The notes beneath the pieces were generated by a model. It was not told the DNA's origin and ran no database searches. It saw only the letters and a program-made list of their open reading frames with translations. The position numbers and the translations under genes are program-made. Positions 41,348 to 52,236 of a stretch of 64,000 nt of DNA are shown here, piece by piece (position 1 is the first letter of the stretch; each line of letters starts with the position of its first letter). Origin of the DNA: Enterovirga rhinocerotis (GTDB taxonomy: Bacteria > Pseudomonadota > Alphaproteobacteria > Rhizobiales > Beijerinckiaceae); the NCBI RefSeq assembly GCF_004363955.1, contig NZ_SNZR01000015.1:1-64000 (forward strand), written 5' to 3'.

Positions 41348-41710
41348 ATGGCTGAGAAGAAGGGCGCCGAAGATCGGCGCAAGGCTCGGGTCCGCCGCGC
41401 GATCCGCAAGGCAGCGAATGGCCGTCCGCGGCTGTCGGTGTTCCGCTCCTCGAAGCAGATCTACGCTCAGGTGATCGACGATGCCGAGGGTCGTACCCTC
41501 GCTTCGGCCTCGACGCTCGAGAAGGATCTGAAGGGCTCGCTCAAGACGGGCGCGGATGTCGAAGCGGCCAAGGCGGTCGGCAAGCTCGTCGCCGAGCGCG
41601 CTTCGGCCGCTGGCGTCAAGCAGGTCATCTTCGACCGCTCGGGCTATATCTATCATGGGCGCGTGAAGGCGCTCGCCGATGCCGCTCGCGAGAGCGGCCT
41701 CGAGTTCTGA
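41348..41710 (+). CDS. rplR: Large ribosomal subunit protein uL18
   Basis: 5S rRNA-binding protein of 120 residues. [20 protein letters not shown] and [20 protein letters not shown] are diagnostic. Confidence 0.97.
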   Translation: MAEKKGAEDRRKARVRRAIRKAANGRPRLSVFRSSKQIYAQVIDDAEGRTLASASTLEKDLKGSLKTGADVEAAKAVGKLVAERASAAGVKQVIFDRSGYIYHGRVKALADAARESGLEF

Positions 41711-41781
41711 CGGCGGTCATCATTCACCAGCGTCGAAGCGAGCGGGCCGCCGCCCGCGTTCGAGTTCAGACGGGATAGGAC

Positions 41782-42384
41782 ATGGCAAGAGAACCTCAAT
41801 CGGGCGGGGATGGCCGCCGCTCCAACCGCGATCGGCGTCCCGATCGCGAGGAGCGTGATTCGGAATTCGTCGACAAGCTCGTCCACATCAACCGCGTGGC
41901 GAAGGTCGTGAAGGGCGGTCGGCGCTTCGGTTTCGCGGCGCTCGTCGTCGTCGGCGACCAGAAGGGCCGCGTCGGCTACGGCCACGGCAAGGCGCGCGAG
42001 GTGCCTGAGGCGATCCGCAAGGCGACCGAAGCAGCCAAGCGCGGCATGATCCGCGTCGCGCTCCGCGAAGGCCGCACGCTGCATCACGACGTCAACGGTC
42101 GCTGGGGCGCCGGCAAGGTGGTGCTTCGCGCCGCCCCGCAGGGCACCGGCATCATCGCTGGCGGCCCGATGCGCGCCGTCTTCGAGACGCTCGGCATGCA
42201 GGACGTGGTCGCGAAGTCGCTCGGCTCCTCGAACCCGTACAACCTGGTCCGCGCGACCTTCGACGCGCTCCGCCGTGAGGACAGCCCGCGGGCGGTCGCC
42301 GCACGCCGGGGCCTCAAGGTTTCCGCCCTTCAGACCCGCCGCCGCGACGCCGACCTGTCGGACGGCGCTGGCGCGGACGCGTGA
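41782..42384 (+). CDS. rpsE: Small ribosomal subunit protein uS5
   Basis: Protein at the mRNA entry and decoding region, 200 residues. [20 protein letters not shown] is the dsRNA-binding-like front and [20 protein letters not shown] the second domain. It has a charged N-terminal extension of about 25 residues. Confidence 0.97.
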   Translation: MAREPQSGGDGRRSNRDRRPDREERDSEFVDKLVHINRVAKVVKGGRRFGFAALVVVGDQKGRVGYGHGKAREVPEAIRKATEAAKRGMIRVALREGRTLHHDVNGRWGAGKVVLRAAPQGTGIIAGGPMRAVFETLGMQDVVAKSLGSSNPYNLVRATFDALRREDSPRAVAARRGLKVSALQTRRRDADLSDGAGADA

Positions 42385-42394
42385 GGAGGCGACC

Positions 42395-42589
42395 ATGGCT
42401 GAGAAGACCATCACGGTCGAGCAGATCGGCTCGCCGATCCGCCGCGAGGGCAGCCAGCGCAAGACGCTGGTCGGCCTCGGACTGAACAAGCTGCATCGCC
42501 GCTCGACGCTTCCCGATAATTCCTCCACGCGGGGAATGATCGAGGCCGTCAAGCATCTCGTCCGCGTCGTCGACGCGCCCCGCGGCTGA
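42395..42589 (+). CDS. rpmD: Large ribosomal subunit protein uL30
   Basis: Small 50S protein of 64 residues. [20 protein letters not shown], then [17 protein letters not shown], match uL30. The ATG at 42395 follows the rpsE stop by ten bases with AGGAGG between. Confidence 0.96.
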   Translation: MAEKTITVEQIGSPIRREGSQRKTLVGLGLNKLHRRSTLPDNSSTRGMIEAVKHLVRVVDAPRG

Positions 42590-42600
42590 AGGAGGCTCCG

Positions 42601-43080
42601 ATGAGACTCAATGAGATCCGCGACAACGAGGGCGCGGTCAAGGAGCGGATGCGCGTCGGACGCGGCATCGGCTCGGGCAAGGGCAAGACCGGCGGACGTG
42701 GCGTGAAGGGACAGAAGTCCCGCACGGGCGTCGCCATCAAGGGCTTCGAGGGCGGCCAGATGCCGATCCATCGGCGCCTGCCGAAGCGTGGCTTCACGCC
42801 GCCGAACGCGAAGGATTACAACGAGGTCAACCTCGGACGGATCCAGATCGCGATCGACGCCGGCAAGCTCGACGCCTCGCAGCCGGTCACGGTCGAGACC
42901 CTGGTCGCTGCCGGCGTGGTGTCGAAGCCGCGCGACGGCGTCCGCATCCTCGGGCAGGGTGAACTCAAGGCGAAGCTCGCCTTCGAGGTCGCCGGCACGT
43001 CGAAATCGGCTGCCGAGGCGATCGAGAAGGCCGGTGGTTCGCTGAAGGTCCTGGGCGGCGAAGCACCCGCCGAGGCGTAA
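42601..43080 (+). CDS. rplO: Large ribosomal subunit protein uL15
   Basis: Late-assembling 50S protein, 159 residues. The Gly-rich front [20 protein letters not shown] and [17 protein letters not shown] are uL15 blocks. Confidence 0.97.
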   Translation: MRLNEIRDNEGAVKERMRVGRGIGSGKGKTGGRGVKGQKSRTGVAIKGFEGGQMPIHRRLPKRGFTPPNAKDYNEVNLGRIQIAIDAGKLDASQPVTVETLVAAGVVSKPRDGVRILGQGELKAKLAFEVAGTSKSAAEAIEKAGGSLKVLGGEAPAEA

Positions 43081-43143
43081 CAACGTCGTCGTGGCCGGGT
43101 TCGGCCCAGCCGTCTCCGCCGTGCGCCTCAGGGCCGCGAGGAG

Positions 43144-43166
43144 ATGGCCGGGACGAGCCCGGCCAT
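43144..43166. repeat. Short palindrome between rplO and secY
   Basis: ATGGCCGGG and its complement CCCGGCCAT around ACGAG. The GCCGGG-CCCGGC style recalls intergenic repeats of this order. A weaker similar palindrome (TGGCCGGG-TT-CGGCCCA) lies at 43090-43108. The 217-base rplO-secY gap is the longest break inside the spc cluster. Confidence 0.5.
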
Positions 43167-43297
43167 GATACTGTTTGGACACAGGCCCGCCCCGTGACGA
43201 CACGTCCGGCGTTCAGGGCTTGAGTGGACGACCGGGCTGGACCATGTCAGCCGGGTCATAGGGCGGCCGTCGGCAGGCCGCGTTTCGGGAACAGACG

Positions 43298-44635
43298 ATG
43301 GCATCCGCAGCCGAGCAGCTCGCCTCCAACCTGAACTTCGGGGCCATCGCCAAGGCCGAAGAGCTCAAGAAGCGCATCTGGTTCACGCTCGGTGCGCTGC
43401 TGGTCTATCGTCTCGGCACCTACATCCCGCTGCCCGGCATCAACACCGAGGCGCTCGCCCAGAGCTTCAAGCAGGCTTCGGGCGGTGTCCTGGGCATGTT
43501 CAACATGTTCTCGGGCGGCGCGGTCGAGCGCATGGCGATCTTCGCGCTCAACATCATGCCGTACATCTCGGCCTCGATCATCGTTCAGCTGCTGACGTCG
43601 GTCATCCCGACGCTCGAGGCGCTGAAGAAGGAGGGCGAGTCGGGCCGCAAGGTCATCAACCAATACACCCGCTACATCACGGTCGTCCTCGCGATCTTCC
43701 AGTCCTGGGGCATCGCCGTGGGGCTTCAGGCGTCCGGCAACATCGTCCAGGAGCCGGGGCCGTTCTTCCTGATCTCGACGGTGATCACGCTGACCGGCGG
43801 GACGATGTTCCTGATGTGGCTCGGCGAGCAGATCACGAGCCGGGGCATCGGCAACGGCGCCTCGCTGATCATCTTCGCGGGCATCGTCGCCCACCTGCCG
43901 TCGGCCGTCGCCGGCACGCTGGAACTCGGCCGGCAGGGCGCCATGTCGACCGCCGTGATCTTCAGCGTCGCGGTCATGGCGATCTTCGTCATCGCCTTCA
44001 TCGTGTTCATGGAGCGGGCGCAGCGCCGGCTCCTGATCAACTATCCGAAGCGGCAGGTCGGCAACCGGATGTACGAGGGGCAGACCTCGTTCCTTCCGCT
44101 GAAGCTGAACACGTCGGGCGTGATCCCGCCGATCTTCGCATCGTCGCTGCTGCTCCTGCCGGCGACCTTCGCGAGCTTCTCGGCGGATCAGACCGGCGGC
44201 GGCTGGGTGCAGACGCTGTCGGCCTTCCTGGGGCACGGCAGGCCCGCCTACATGATCCTGTACGCGGCGCTGATCGTGTTCTTCGCCTTCTTCTACACCG
44301 CGATCGTGTTCAATCCGCAGGAGACGGCGGACAACCTCAAGAAGCACGGCGGCTTCATCCCGGGCATTCGGCCCGGCGAGCGGACGGCGGCACAGATCGA
44401 CTACGTCCTGTCCCGGATCACGGTCATCGGCGCGGCCTATCTCGTGGTGATCTGTCTCCTGCCCGAGGTTCTGGTCGCGTATTTCGCGCTGCCATTCTAC
44501 TTCGGCGGAACCTCGCTTCTGATCGTCGTGTCGGTGACGATGGACACGGTCGCGCAGATCCACGGGCATCTGCTCGCGCATCAATACGAGGGCCTCGTGA
44601 AGAAGGCCAAGCTGCGCGGCGGCCGGCGGCGCTAG
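43298..44635 (+). CDS. secY: Preprotein translocase subunit SecY
   Basis: Channel of the Sec machinery, 445 residues with about ten membrane helices. YIPLPGINTEAL, NIMPYISASIIVQLL (plug region) and the late ITVIGAAYLVVICLLPEVL are family blocks. GIGNGASLIIFAGI marks the central loop region. It sits between rplO and adk as is usual. Confidence 0.98.
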   Translation: MASAAEQLASNLNFGAIAKAEELKKRIWFTLGALLVYRLGTYIPLPGINTEALAQSFKQASGGVLGMFNMFSGGAVERMAIFALNIMPYISASIIVQLLTSVIPTLEALKKEGESGRKVINQYTRYITVVLAIFQSWGIAVGLQASGNIVQEPGPFFLISTVITLTGGTMFLMWLGEQITSRGIGNGASLIIFAGIVAHLPSAVAGTLELGRQGAMSTAVIFSVAVMAIFVIAFIVFMERAQRRLLINYPKRQVGNRMYEGQTSFLPLKLNTSGVIPPIFASSLLLLPATFASFSADQTGGGWVQTLSAFLGHGRPAYMILYAALIVFFAFFYTAIVFNPQETADNLKKHGGFIPGIRPGERTAAQIDYVLSRITVIGAAYLVVICLLPEVLVAYFALPFYFGGTSLLIVVSVTMDTVAQIHGHLLAHQYEGLVKKAKLRGGRRR

Positions 44636-44747
44636 GGAAGTCGGCGATCCGGCTTTGCCACGGCAGGCTGTCATCTTAAGAACGTAATGATGCCGGCGCT
44701 GGAGCGGCGGCAGGTCGGGCGGGGGTCCGGCCGCTCGGGGAGCGAAG

Positions 44748-45338
44748 ATGAGACTGATCCTGTTGGGGCCTCCCGGAGCGGGGAAGGGGACGCAATCGAC
44801 GCGCATCGTCGAGCGTTACGGCATTCCCCAACTGTCGACGGGGGACATGCTGCGGGCGGCGGTGACGGCCGGCACGCCGATCGGGCTCGAAGCGAAGAGC
44901 GTGATGGCGCGCGGCGACCTCGTCTCGGATGACATCGTCGTCGGCATCGTGGCGGATCGGATCGAGGAAGAGGACGCGAAGGGCGGCTTCATCCTCGACG
45001 GCTTTCCGCGCACGGTCGCGCAGGCCGAGGCGCTCGACGCGATGCTGGCCAAGAAGGGCATCGAACTCGACGCGGTGATCGAGCTCAAGGTCGACGAGGA
45101 CGCCCTGGTCGGTCGGATCGAGAAGCGCGCCAAGGACACCGAGGCGCGCGGCGAGCCGGTGCGCAAGGACGACAACCCGGAAGCGTTCCGGATCCGCCTC
45201 GACGCCTATCGCAGCCAGACCGCGCCGCTCTCGGACTACTACCGCGACCGTGACATGCTGCACGAGACCGACGGCATGGCGCCGATGGACGAGGTGACGG
45301 CTGCGATCGAGACGATCCTCGCCGCTCACGCAGCCTGA
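44748..45338 (+). CDS. adk: Adenylate kinase
   Basis: Balances AMP, ADP and ATP; 196 residues. P-loop [14 protein letters not shown] site STGDMLR and the [13 protein letters not shown] motif are intact. It is the short-lid form, lacking the zinc-binding lid insertion of longer enzymes. rpsM, which normally follows, is absent. Confidence 0.97.
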   Translation: MRLILLGPPGAGKGTQSTRIVERYGIPQLSTGDMLRAAVTAGTPIGLEAKSVMARGDLVSDDIVVGIVADRIEEEDAKGGFILDGFPRTVAQAEALDAMLAKKGIELDAVIELKVDEDALVGRIEKRAKDTEARGEPVRKDDNPEAFRIRLDAYRSQTAPLSDYYRDRDMLHETDGMAPMDEVTAAIETILAAHAA

Positions 45339-45357
45339 CGCCTTTCGAGAGAAATTC

Positions 45358-45385
45358 TTGACGCCGATCCGGACTGTTGCAGAAT
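45358..45385 (+). promoter_or_regulatory. Candidate promoter for the lipoprotein gene
   Basis: TTGACG, a 16-base spacer and CAGAAT lie 20 to 50 bases past the adk stop and just before the lipoprotein gene. This suggests that the new gene is transcribed separately from the ribosomal cluster. Confidence 0.35.
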
Positions 45386-45411
45386 GACGCAATGGTCTGG
45401 GGACGGCGGGC

Positions 45412-45903
45412 ATGTTGCGTTGGATCGTGGCGGCGTGTTGCGTCTGCCTCGCGGGCTGCCAATCGCGGACGATCGGCGAGGTCTTCGACGCGAAAGAGGC
45501 GTCCTTCGTCCTCGCCAAGGGCACCGGCCGGATCGACGGCCAGGCCTTCCTGCGCCGCGATTACGGAAAGCTGGTCACGGCGGCCGGCGAGAGGGTCTTC
45601 CTCATTCCGGCGACCCGCTACACGATCGCGCGGTTCAACGCGATGTTCGATGGCGACCTGCGCTCCTATTTCGGGAACGACGTGGATGCGCCCCCGCCCG
45701 ACTACTACACCTATCGGCGCGAGACGAAGGTCGACATGCGCGGTCGCTTCGTCTTCGAGGACCTCGCGGCGGGCCGCTACATCGTCGCGACGCGCGTGTT
45801 CTGGACGGAGCCGACATCGTATCTGACGCGCGGCGGCGCCATCTACGACATCGTCGAAGTGAAGAAGGACGAGACGGTCACGGTCATCGTGTCCGGAAAG
45901 TAG
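45412..45903 (+). CDS. Small lipoprotein of unknown function
   Basis: A 163-residue product with a lipoprotein signal: MLRWIVAACCVCLAGCQ, where LAGC is the lipobox. The rest is a predicted beta-rich domain (GRFVFEDLAAGRYIVATRVF) resembling the carboxypeptidase-regulatory-like fold found in exported proteins. No catalytic motif is seen. It takes the place where rpsM would be expected. Confidence 0.7.
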   Translation: MLRWIVAACCVCLAGCQSRTIGEVFDAKEASFVLAKGTGRIDGQAFLRRDYGKLVTAAGERVFLIPATRYTIARFNAMFDGDLRSYFGNDVDAPPPDYYTYRRETKVDMRGRFVFEDLAAGRYIVATRVFWTEPTSYLTRGGAIYDIVEVKKDETVTVIVSGK

Positions 45904-45909
45904 CCGGCC

Positions 45910-46374
45910 CTACCCCTCGCGGGGCCTCGGCAGCTCCTCGGAGATGGTCGCGAAAATCTGGCGGAGCCAGTTTTCGGCCTCCTCGGCCCGGGCCTCCGCC
46001 TCCTGGGTCCTGATCTCGGCGAGCTGGGCGCGGGCTTCGGCGGCGCGCGCGCGATCCTCGGCCGCCTTCACCTCCTCGGCCGCGCGGCGGATCACAATCT
46101 GAACGCGCGCGTCGCCGTCCCTGGCCCGCTCGTCGGCGGCCCTGATGCTGGCCGCCGCCTCGTGGACGAGCTCGAGCGCCGCTGCCACGTCGCGGGAGGT
46201 CAGGATGCTCGGGCGCTCGCGGCCGGGTTCGGCGCGGCCCTCCCGCCACGTCGGCGTCAAGCGCAGGATCTTGTCGAAATCCTCGGGCGTGAGGAGCGGG
46301 CCTCCGGCGCGGCTACGCACGGGGGCCGCGTCGTCGTCATAGCCGCTGCCATGGATCCGTGCCGCGTCGGTCAC
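45910..46374 (-). CDS. Coiled-coil protein of unknown function
   Basis: A 154-residue charged protein. The front is disordered (IHGSGYDDDAAPVRSR), then from about 60 to 140 comes a long Ala/Glu/Arg coiled coil ([20 protein letters not shown]). No membrane segment or known domain. It converges on the lipoprotein gene with a six-base gap and diverges from ettA. Confidence 0.55.
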   Translation of the reverse strand: MTDAARIHGSGYDDDAAPVRSRAGGPLLTPEDFDKILRLTPTWREGRAEPGRERPSILTSRDVAAALELVHEAAASIRAADERARDGDARVQIVIRRAAEEVKAAEDRARAAEARAQLAEIRTQEAEARAEEAENWLRQIFATISEELPRPREG

Positions 46375-46541
46375 GCTCGCCCCTGAGATCGCATTGGTTG
46401 CCGATGTCTTAACGTGAGAGGTTGAGGAAGCGTTAAAGCCCGGCCGCGCCCGATTCGATAGGGCTCGCCTTGCCCCCGGGTGCGGCGACTGCTATCGCCT
46501 GGGGCCATTCCCGCACCCGCGAGCTAGGACACGGACCCGCA

Positions 46542-48194
<1,653 letters not shown>

Positions 48195-48203
48195 GCCGTC
48201 GCC

Positions 48204-48232
48204 TTGTGATCGGGCTCCTGCCTAGCTAGATT
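48204..48232 (+). promoter_or_regulatory. Candidate promoter of the antitoxin-PIN-TIR module
   Basis: TTGTGA, a 17-base spacer and TAGATT precede the antitoxin start by about 20 bases. The element is overlapped by an inverted repeat, as expected for an autoregulated toxin-antitoxin operon. Confidence 0.45.
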
Positions 48233-48246
48233 AGCCAGGCAGGAGC
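48214..48246. promoter_or_regulatory. Inverted repeat at the antitoxin promoter
   Basis: Perfect 10-base arms GCTCCTGCCT and AGGCAGGAGC around a 13-base centre, ending five bases before the antitoxin ATG. It covers the -10 element and the ribosome site. It could be an antitoxin operator or, less likely, a terminator for ettA (20 bases past its stop, no T-run). Confidence 0.5.
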
Positions 48247-48251
48247 GTCCC

Positions 48252-48536
48252 ATGCGCACAGCCAATATCCACGAAGCGAAGACCCAGCTCTCGCGCCTCG
48301 TCGAGGCGGCTCTCGCCGGCGAGGAGGTCGTGATCGCCCGCAACGGCGTGCCGGCCGTGAAGCTCGTCCCGGTCGAGAAGCCGGCCGTGAGGCGGCGGGG
48401 TGGCATGTGGAAGGGCGAGATCGTCGAACACGATCCGGATTGGTGGAAGCCCGATCCGGAAATGGCCGATCTCTTCGAGCATGGCGATCCCGATCATCCC
48501 GATCCGCTGTTCGAGCCTGGGCAGCCGGCGCGTTGA
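48252..48536 (+). CDS. Phd/YefM or VapB-type antitoxin
   Basis: A 94-residue protein. MRTANIHEAKTQLSRLVEAA, then GEEVVIARNGVPAVKLVPV, is the Phd/YefM DNA-binding fold. The C-terminal half, rich in Asp and Pro (WKPDPEMADLFEH), would wrap the toxin. It overlaps the PIN gene by four bases. The first gene of a possible three-gene unit. Confidence 0.88.
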   Translation: MRTANIHEAKTQLSRLVEAALAGEEVVIARNGVPAVKLVPVEKPAVRRRGGMWKGEIVEHDPDWWKPDPEMADLFEHGDPDHPDPLFEPGQPAR

Positions 48537-48907
48537 ATCTCCTGCTCGATAGCCACGCCCTGATGTGGTGGGCGATGGGGCAGGGCGCTCTGCGGCCGGA
48601 CGCGATCCGAGCGATCGACACGGCGACCAGTGTCTCAGCGAGCCTGGCGATGCCTTGGGAACTCCAGATCAAGGTCAAGCTCGGCAAGCTCGACCTCGGA
48701 CGCGCTCGGTGGCAGGATATCGAGGAGAGCGGTGTCGCCTTCCTCGCCCCGACCCTGGCCGACGTCCTCCTGGCGGCCGATCTCCCTCTGCATCATCGCG
48801 ATCCCTTCGATCGCCTCATCGTCGCCCAGGCGATGCAGCGGCATCTCGTCATCGTGACGCGCGATGCCATCTTCGCGCGCTATGGGATCGCGACCCTCGC
48901 GGCGTGA
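48533..48907 (+). CDS. PIN-domain toxin (VapC-like)
   Basis: A 124-residue PIN-domain ribonuclease of the type that pairs with Phd-like antitoxins. The acidic metal-binding residues are visible: LLDSHALMWW (Asp), MPWELQIK (Glu), and HRDPFDRLIVAQA (Asp pair). The likely start is TTG at 48533, overlapping the antitoxin stop as TTGA. Such toxins cut specific RNAs when the antitoxin decays. Confidence 0.88.
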   Translation: MNLLLDSHALMWWAMGQGALRPDAIRAIDTATSVSASLAMPWELQIKVKLGKLDLGRARWQDIEESGVAFLAPTLADVLLAADLPLHHRDPFDRLIVAQAMQRHLVIVTRDAIFARYGIATLAA

Positions 48908-48917
48908 ACGACAGCCC

Positions 48918-51900
48918 GTGCAGCCAGAACCCAGCGATCGTCCCGCCGACGCCCCGAAGGTCTTCGTCTCCTACAGCCGCAAGGATCTGACCTTCGTCGA
49001 CAGGCTCGATGCCGAGCTTCGGGCCTACGGGATCGAGCCGCTGATCGACCGGCAGGAGATCGAAGCCTTCGAGGATTGGTGGCAGCGCATCCAGGACCTG
49101 ATCGCGAAGGCGGACACGGTCATCTTCGTGCTCTCTCCGGACGCGGTCGCCTCGGAGGTCTGCCGCAAGGAGGTGGATTTCGCGGGCTCCCTCAACAAGC
49201 GCTTCGCGCCCATCGTCGCCAAGGCCGTCGATCCCGCGCTCGTGCCCGAGGCGTTGAGGCGGCTCAACTTCATCCATCTCGATCGGGAGGCCGCATTCGA
49301 GCAGGGCGTGCTGGCGCTGGTCGATGCGCTGTCGACCGATCTCGACTGGGTCAGACGGCATTCGGAGTTCGGCGAGATGGCGCGCCGCTGGACGGCGGCG
49401 GGCCGTCCCGGCCCTCACGGGATGCTGCTGCGCTCCCCGATCCTCGAGGAAGCGGAACGCTGGATCGCCGGGCGGCCGGCCAATGCCCCGGTTCCGACCG
49501 AGGAGACCCAGGCGCTGATCCTCGCCAGTCGGCGATCCGCCACCCGCGGGCGCAACCAGATGACGGCCTTGCTCGCCTGCGGCCTCGTGGCGGCCCTGCT
49601 CCTCAGTGGCTTCGCGCTCTGGCAGCGGCAGGTTGCGCGCGCGAACGAGACCGAGGCGATCGCGGCGAGGAAGGCCGAGACGGAGCAAAGGGGCCTCGCC
49701 GAGACGCGGGAGCGCCAAGCCGTCGAGGCCGGCAACCGAACCCTAACCGCACAGTCGCGCTTTCTCGCGGACGCGGCCAGCCGGAACCTCGACGACGGCG
49801 ACCCCGGCACGGCCGTCCTGCTCAGCCTCGAAGCACTGCCGGACGAGGCCGGCGGCCGGTCGCGGCCGGTCGTCCCGGAGGCCTTGAAGAGCCTCGATCG
49901 GGCGTCGTCCATCCTCGGCGAGGTCGGGCTTGCCGCGAGGCATGTCGGCACGAGCCTCGCCTTCAGCTCCGACGGTCGCTGGGCCGTGTCGTCGGGCGGC
50001 GGCGAGCAGATCCTCGTCGATGTCGCGGCCGGCAGCGTGTCGCGCAGCCCGCTCGCGGAGGGCATGCTGCTCGCCTTCGCTCCCGAGGGCGGCAAGCTTC
50101 TGCGATGCTCCGGAGGCGGGATCGATCTCGTCGACCTGTCCTCGGGCTGGACGCAATCCGTCGTCGGCGCGGAGGGCGTGCCCGAGGGCGAGCAGCGGAT
50201 CTGCCTCTTCAGCCGGGATGGCCACCGCATCACGTCGGCATCCGAGCGCGACCTCGCCTCCTGGGATCTCCGGTCCGGACAGCCTCTCGCGCGCTTCACC
50301 TTGCCGGAGGGGGCCAGTCTCGGCACGCCGAGCGAGGATGGGAGGCTGATCCCGGTCGTCCTGCGAAACGGAACGGTCGGGATCCACGACATCGAGAGCG
50401 GGCGTGAGGTTGCGGTGCTCGAAGCGCCGGGCGCGCGCATCGAGCATGTCGCCCTCAGCAGCGACGGAAGACGGGCCGTCACCGCGGGGCCGGGAGACGG
50501 TACGGTCCGCATTTGGGAAGTCGGCTCGGCCCGCGTCGTGCGGGAGATCCGCTCCCCGGCGCTTCCTCTGCTCAGCCCCGACGGCAGGCGGCTCGTCCTG
50601 AGGGGGCGCCAGAACAGGGCCGGGATCGGCGGCGGCTTCGATGTCTGGGATGCCGGAACCGGCGAGAGGCTGGCCTCGTCGGATCCGTCGCTGCGCCTGA
50701 CCTCGCTCGAATTCGACCGGGACGGCGGCAGGCTGGTCGGCGGCGGCGCGGATGGCACGATACGCTTGTTCGACACGGCCACCGCGAAGGAGATCGGCCG
50801 TCTTTCGGGGCATCAGAGCCGGGTGATCTCGGCCGCTCTCAGCCCGGATGGGCGGCGCGCGCTCAGTACGTCCTTCGATTCCCGTCTCGTCCTGTGGACC
50901 CTGTCGCCGTCCCGTCCCGCGCGTGAGATGTCGTTCGACCGCTCGCCTGTCGTCGCGATGGCGCCGCTCGATCAGGGGACGCGGATGCTGGGTGCATCCG
51001 AGGACGGCGTCCTGCGGCTCCGGGACCTCCGCGCAGAGACGATGGCGGTCATTCCTCTGGCACGCGGTGCGGCCCTCGCGGCGCTCGCCCTTGATCCGGC
51101 CGGGGCGCGTGCGCTCGCCGTGCGGCGCGATGGCCATGCCTCGCTCGTGGACCTGCGCTCGTCGCGCATCATCGAGGAGTTCGAGGCCGCGTTCGCCCGC
51201 GACGGCGTGGAGAAGGGCGCGGTGGGTGCCGTCTTCTCACCGGATGGCGCGCGCCTCGTCGTGTCCTCGCGGGGAGCGGTCTCGATCAGGCAGTCCGATG
51301 ACGGACGGGTGGTGCGGCGCATCCCGGTCGATTTCACGTCTCCCGGCGGGGCGGCCTTCACCGCCGATGGACGCCGTGTCCTCGCCTGGTCGAGCACCGG
51401 CGTTGCCGCGGTGATCGACGTCGAGAGCGGCTCGGTGCTCCAGACCCTGCGCAACGTCCCGCTCGGAATCGACGGCCGGCCCATGCCGGCGGGACAGCGC
51501 GCGGCCGGGCTCATGCCTTGGGAGGTGATCGAGGTCAGCGCGGATGGCCGTTTCCTCGCGACGGCCGGCATGCTGCAACCCCGCATCTGGGACCTCGATC
51601 GAGGGCAGCTCGTCTCGGTGCTGATCGAGCATGAGATCGTCGCGAGCGCCGGCCTCATGCGCTTCAGTCCGGACGGTCGCACGCTCTTTACCGTCGAACG
51701 CCACCGGAACGTCGCCGCCTGGGACGTCGCGAGCGGCATGCGGACCATGACCTTCTCCGGCCATGCGGGCACGATCACCTCGCTTCGCGTCGGCGCGGAC
51801 GGGCGGCGTCTTCTCACGGCGTCGGAGGATGGGACGGCCCGGATCTGGGATGTCGCGAGCGGGATCGACGTCGTGGCTCTGCGCGGCCAGGGCGGGCGGC

Positions 51901-52226
51901 TGCGGGACGCCCGGTTCTGGCCCGACGGGCAGATCGCCACCGCCTCGAGCGAGGGCACCGTTCGCCTCTGGTCGCTGGCCGCCACCGTCCAGGCGCAGGT
52001 CGACGGGGCCAAGGAGCGCATGACGCGCTGCCTCACGCCGGCGCAGCGGCGGCGGGTCTATCTCGACCCGGAGCCTCCGGCCTGGTGCGTCACGGGGCCC
52101 GGACTCGAACAGGAGACGGATCGCAGCCGGTGGCAGCCCCGGCCGCCCTATCACATGCCGATCTGGCAGCGCTGGTACGGCGAGAAGCAGGCCGGCCGGC
52201 CGATCGGGCTGCCGCGCCTCGATTGA
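48918..52226 (+). CDS. Membrane-anchored TIR domain and WD40 repeat protein
   Basis: Protein of about 1102 residues in four parts. Residues 14-135 form a TIR domain (KVFVSYSRKDLTFVDRL, LSPDAVASEVCRKEVDF) with the candidate NADase glutamate near 85. Then comes a linker with LLRSPILEEAERWI, a single membrane helix at about 215-235 (ALLACGLVAALLLSGFALW), a short coiled coil, and a WD40 propeller of many repeats (DGTVRIWEV, DGTIRLFDT, DGTARIWDV, EGTVRLWSL) ending with RCLTPAQRRR and a PPAWC motif. There is no STAND or NACHT ATPase. GTG 48918 is the chosen start, ten bases after the PIN gene. Confidence 0.87.
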   Translation: MQPEPSDRPADAPKVFVSYSRKDLTFVDRLDAELRAYGIEPLIDRQEIEAFEDWWQRIQDLIAKADTVIFVLSPDAVASEVCRKEVDFAGSLNKRFAPIVAKAVDPALVPEALRRLNFIHLDREAAFEQGVLALVDALSTDLDWVRRHSEFGEMARRWTAAGRPGPHGMLLRSPILEEAERWIAGRPANAPVPTEETQALILASRRSATRGRNQMTALLACGLVAALLLSGFALWQRQVARANETEAIAARKAETEQRGLAETRERQAVEAGNRTLTAQSRFLADAASRNLDDGDPGTAVLLSLEALPDEAGGRSRPVVPEALKSLDRASSILGEVGLAARHVGTSLAFSSDGRWAVSSGGGEQILVDVAAGSVSRSPLAEGMLLAFAPEGGKLLRCSGGGIDLVDLSSGWTQSVVGAEGVPEGEQRICLFSRDGHRITSASERDLASWDLRSGQPLARFTLPEGASLGTPSEDGRLIPVVLRNGTVGIHDIESGREVAVLEAPGARIEHVALSSDGRRAVTAGPGDGTVRIWEVGSARVVREIRSPALPLLSPDGRRLVLRGRQNRAGIGGGFDVWDAGTGERLASSDPSLRLTSLEFDRDGGRLVGGGADGTIRLFDTATAKEIGRLSGHQSRVISAALSPDGRRALSTSFDSRLVLWTLSPSRPAREMSFDRSPVVAMAPLDQGTRMLGASEDGVLRLRDLRAETMAVIPLARGAALAALALDPAGARALAVRRDGHASLVDLRSSRIIEEFEAAFARDGVEKGAVGAVFSPDGARLVVSSRGAVSIRQSDDGRVVRRIPVDFTSPGGAAFTADGRRVLAWSSTGVAAVIDVESGSVLQTLRNVPLGIDGRPMPAGQRAAGLMPWEVIEVSADGRFLATAGMLQPRIWDLDRGQLVSVLIEHEIVASAGLMRFSPDGRTLFTVERHRNVAAWDVASGMRTMTFSGHAGTITSLRVGADGRRLLTASEDGTARIWDVASGIDVVALRGQGGRLRDARFWPDGQIATASSEGTVRLWSLAATVQAQVDGAKERMTRCLTPAQRRRVYLDPEPPAWCVTGPGLEQETDRSRWQPRPPYHMPIWQRWYGEKQAGRPIGLPRLD

Positions 52227-52236
52227 GCTGCGCGTC

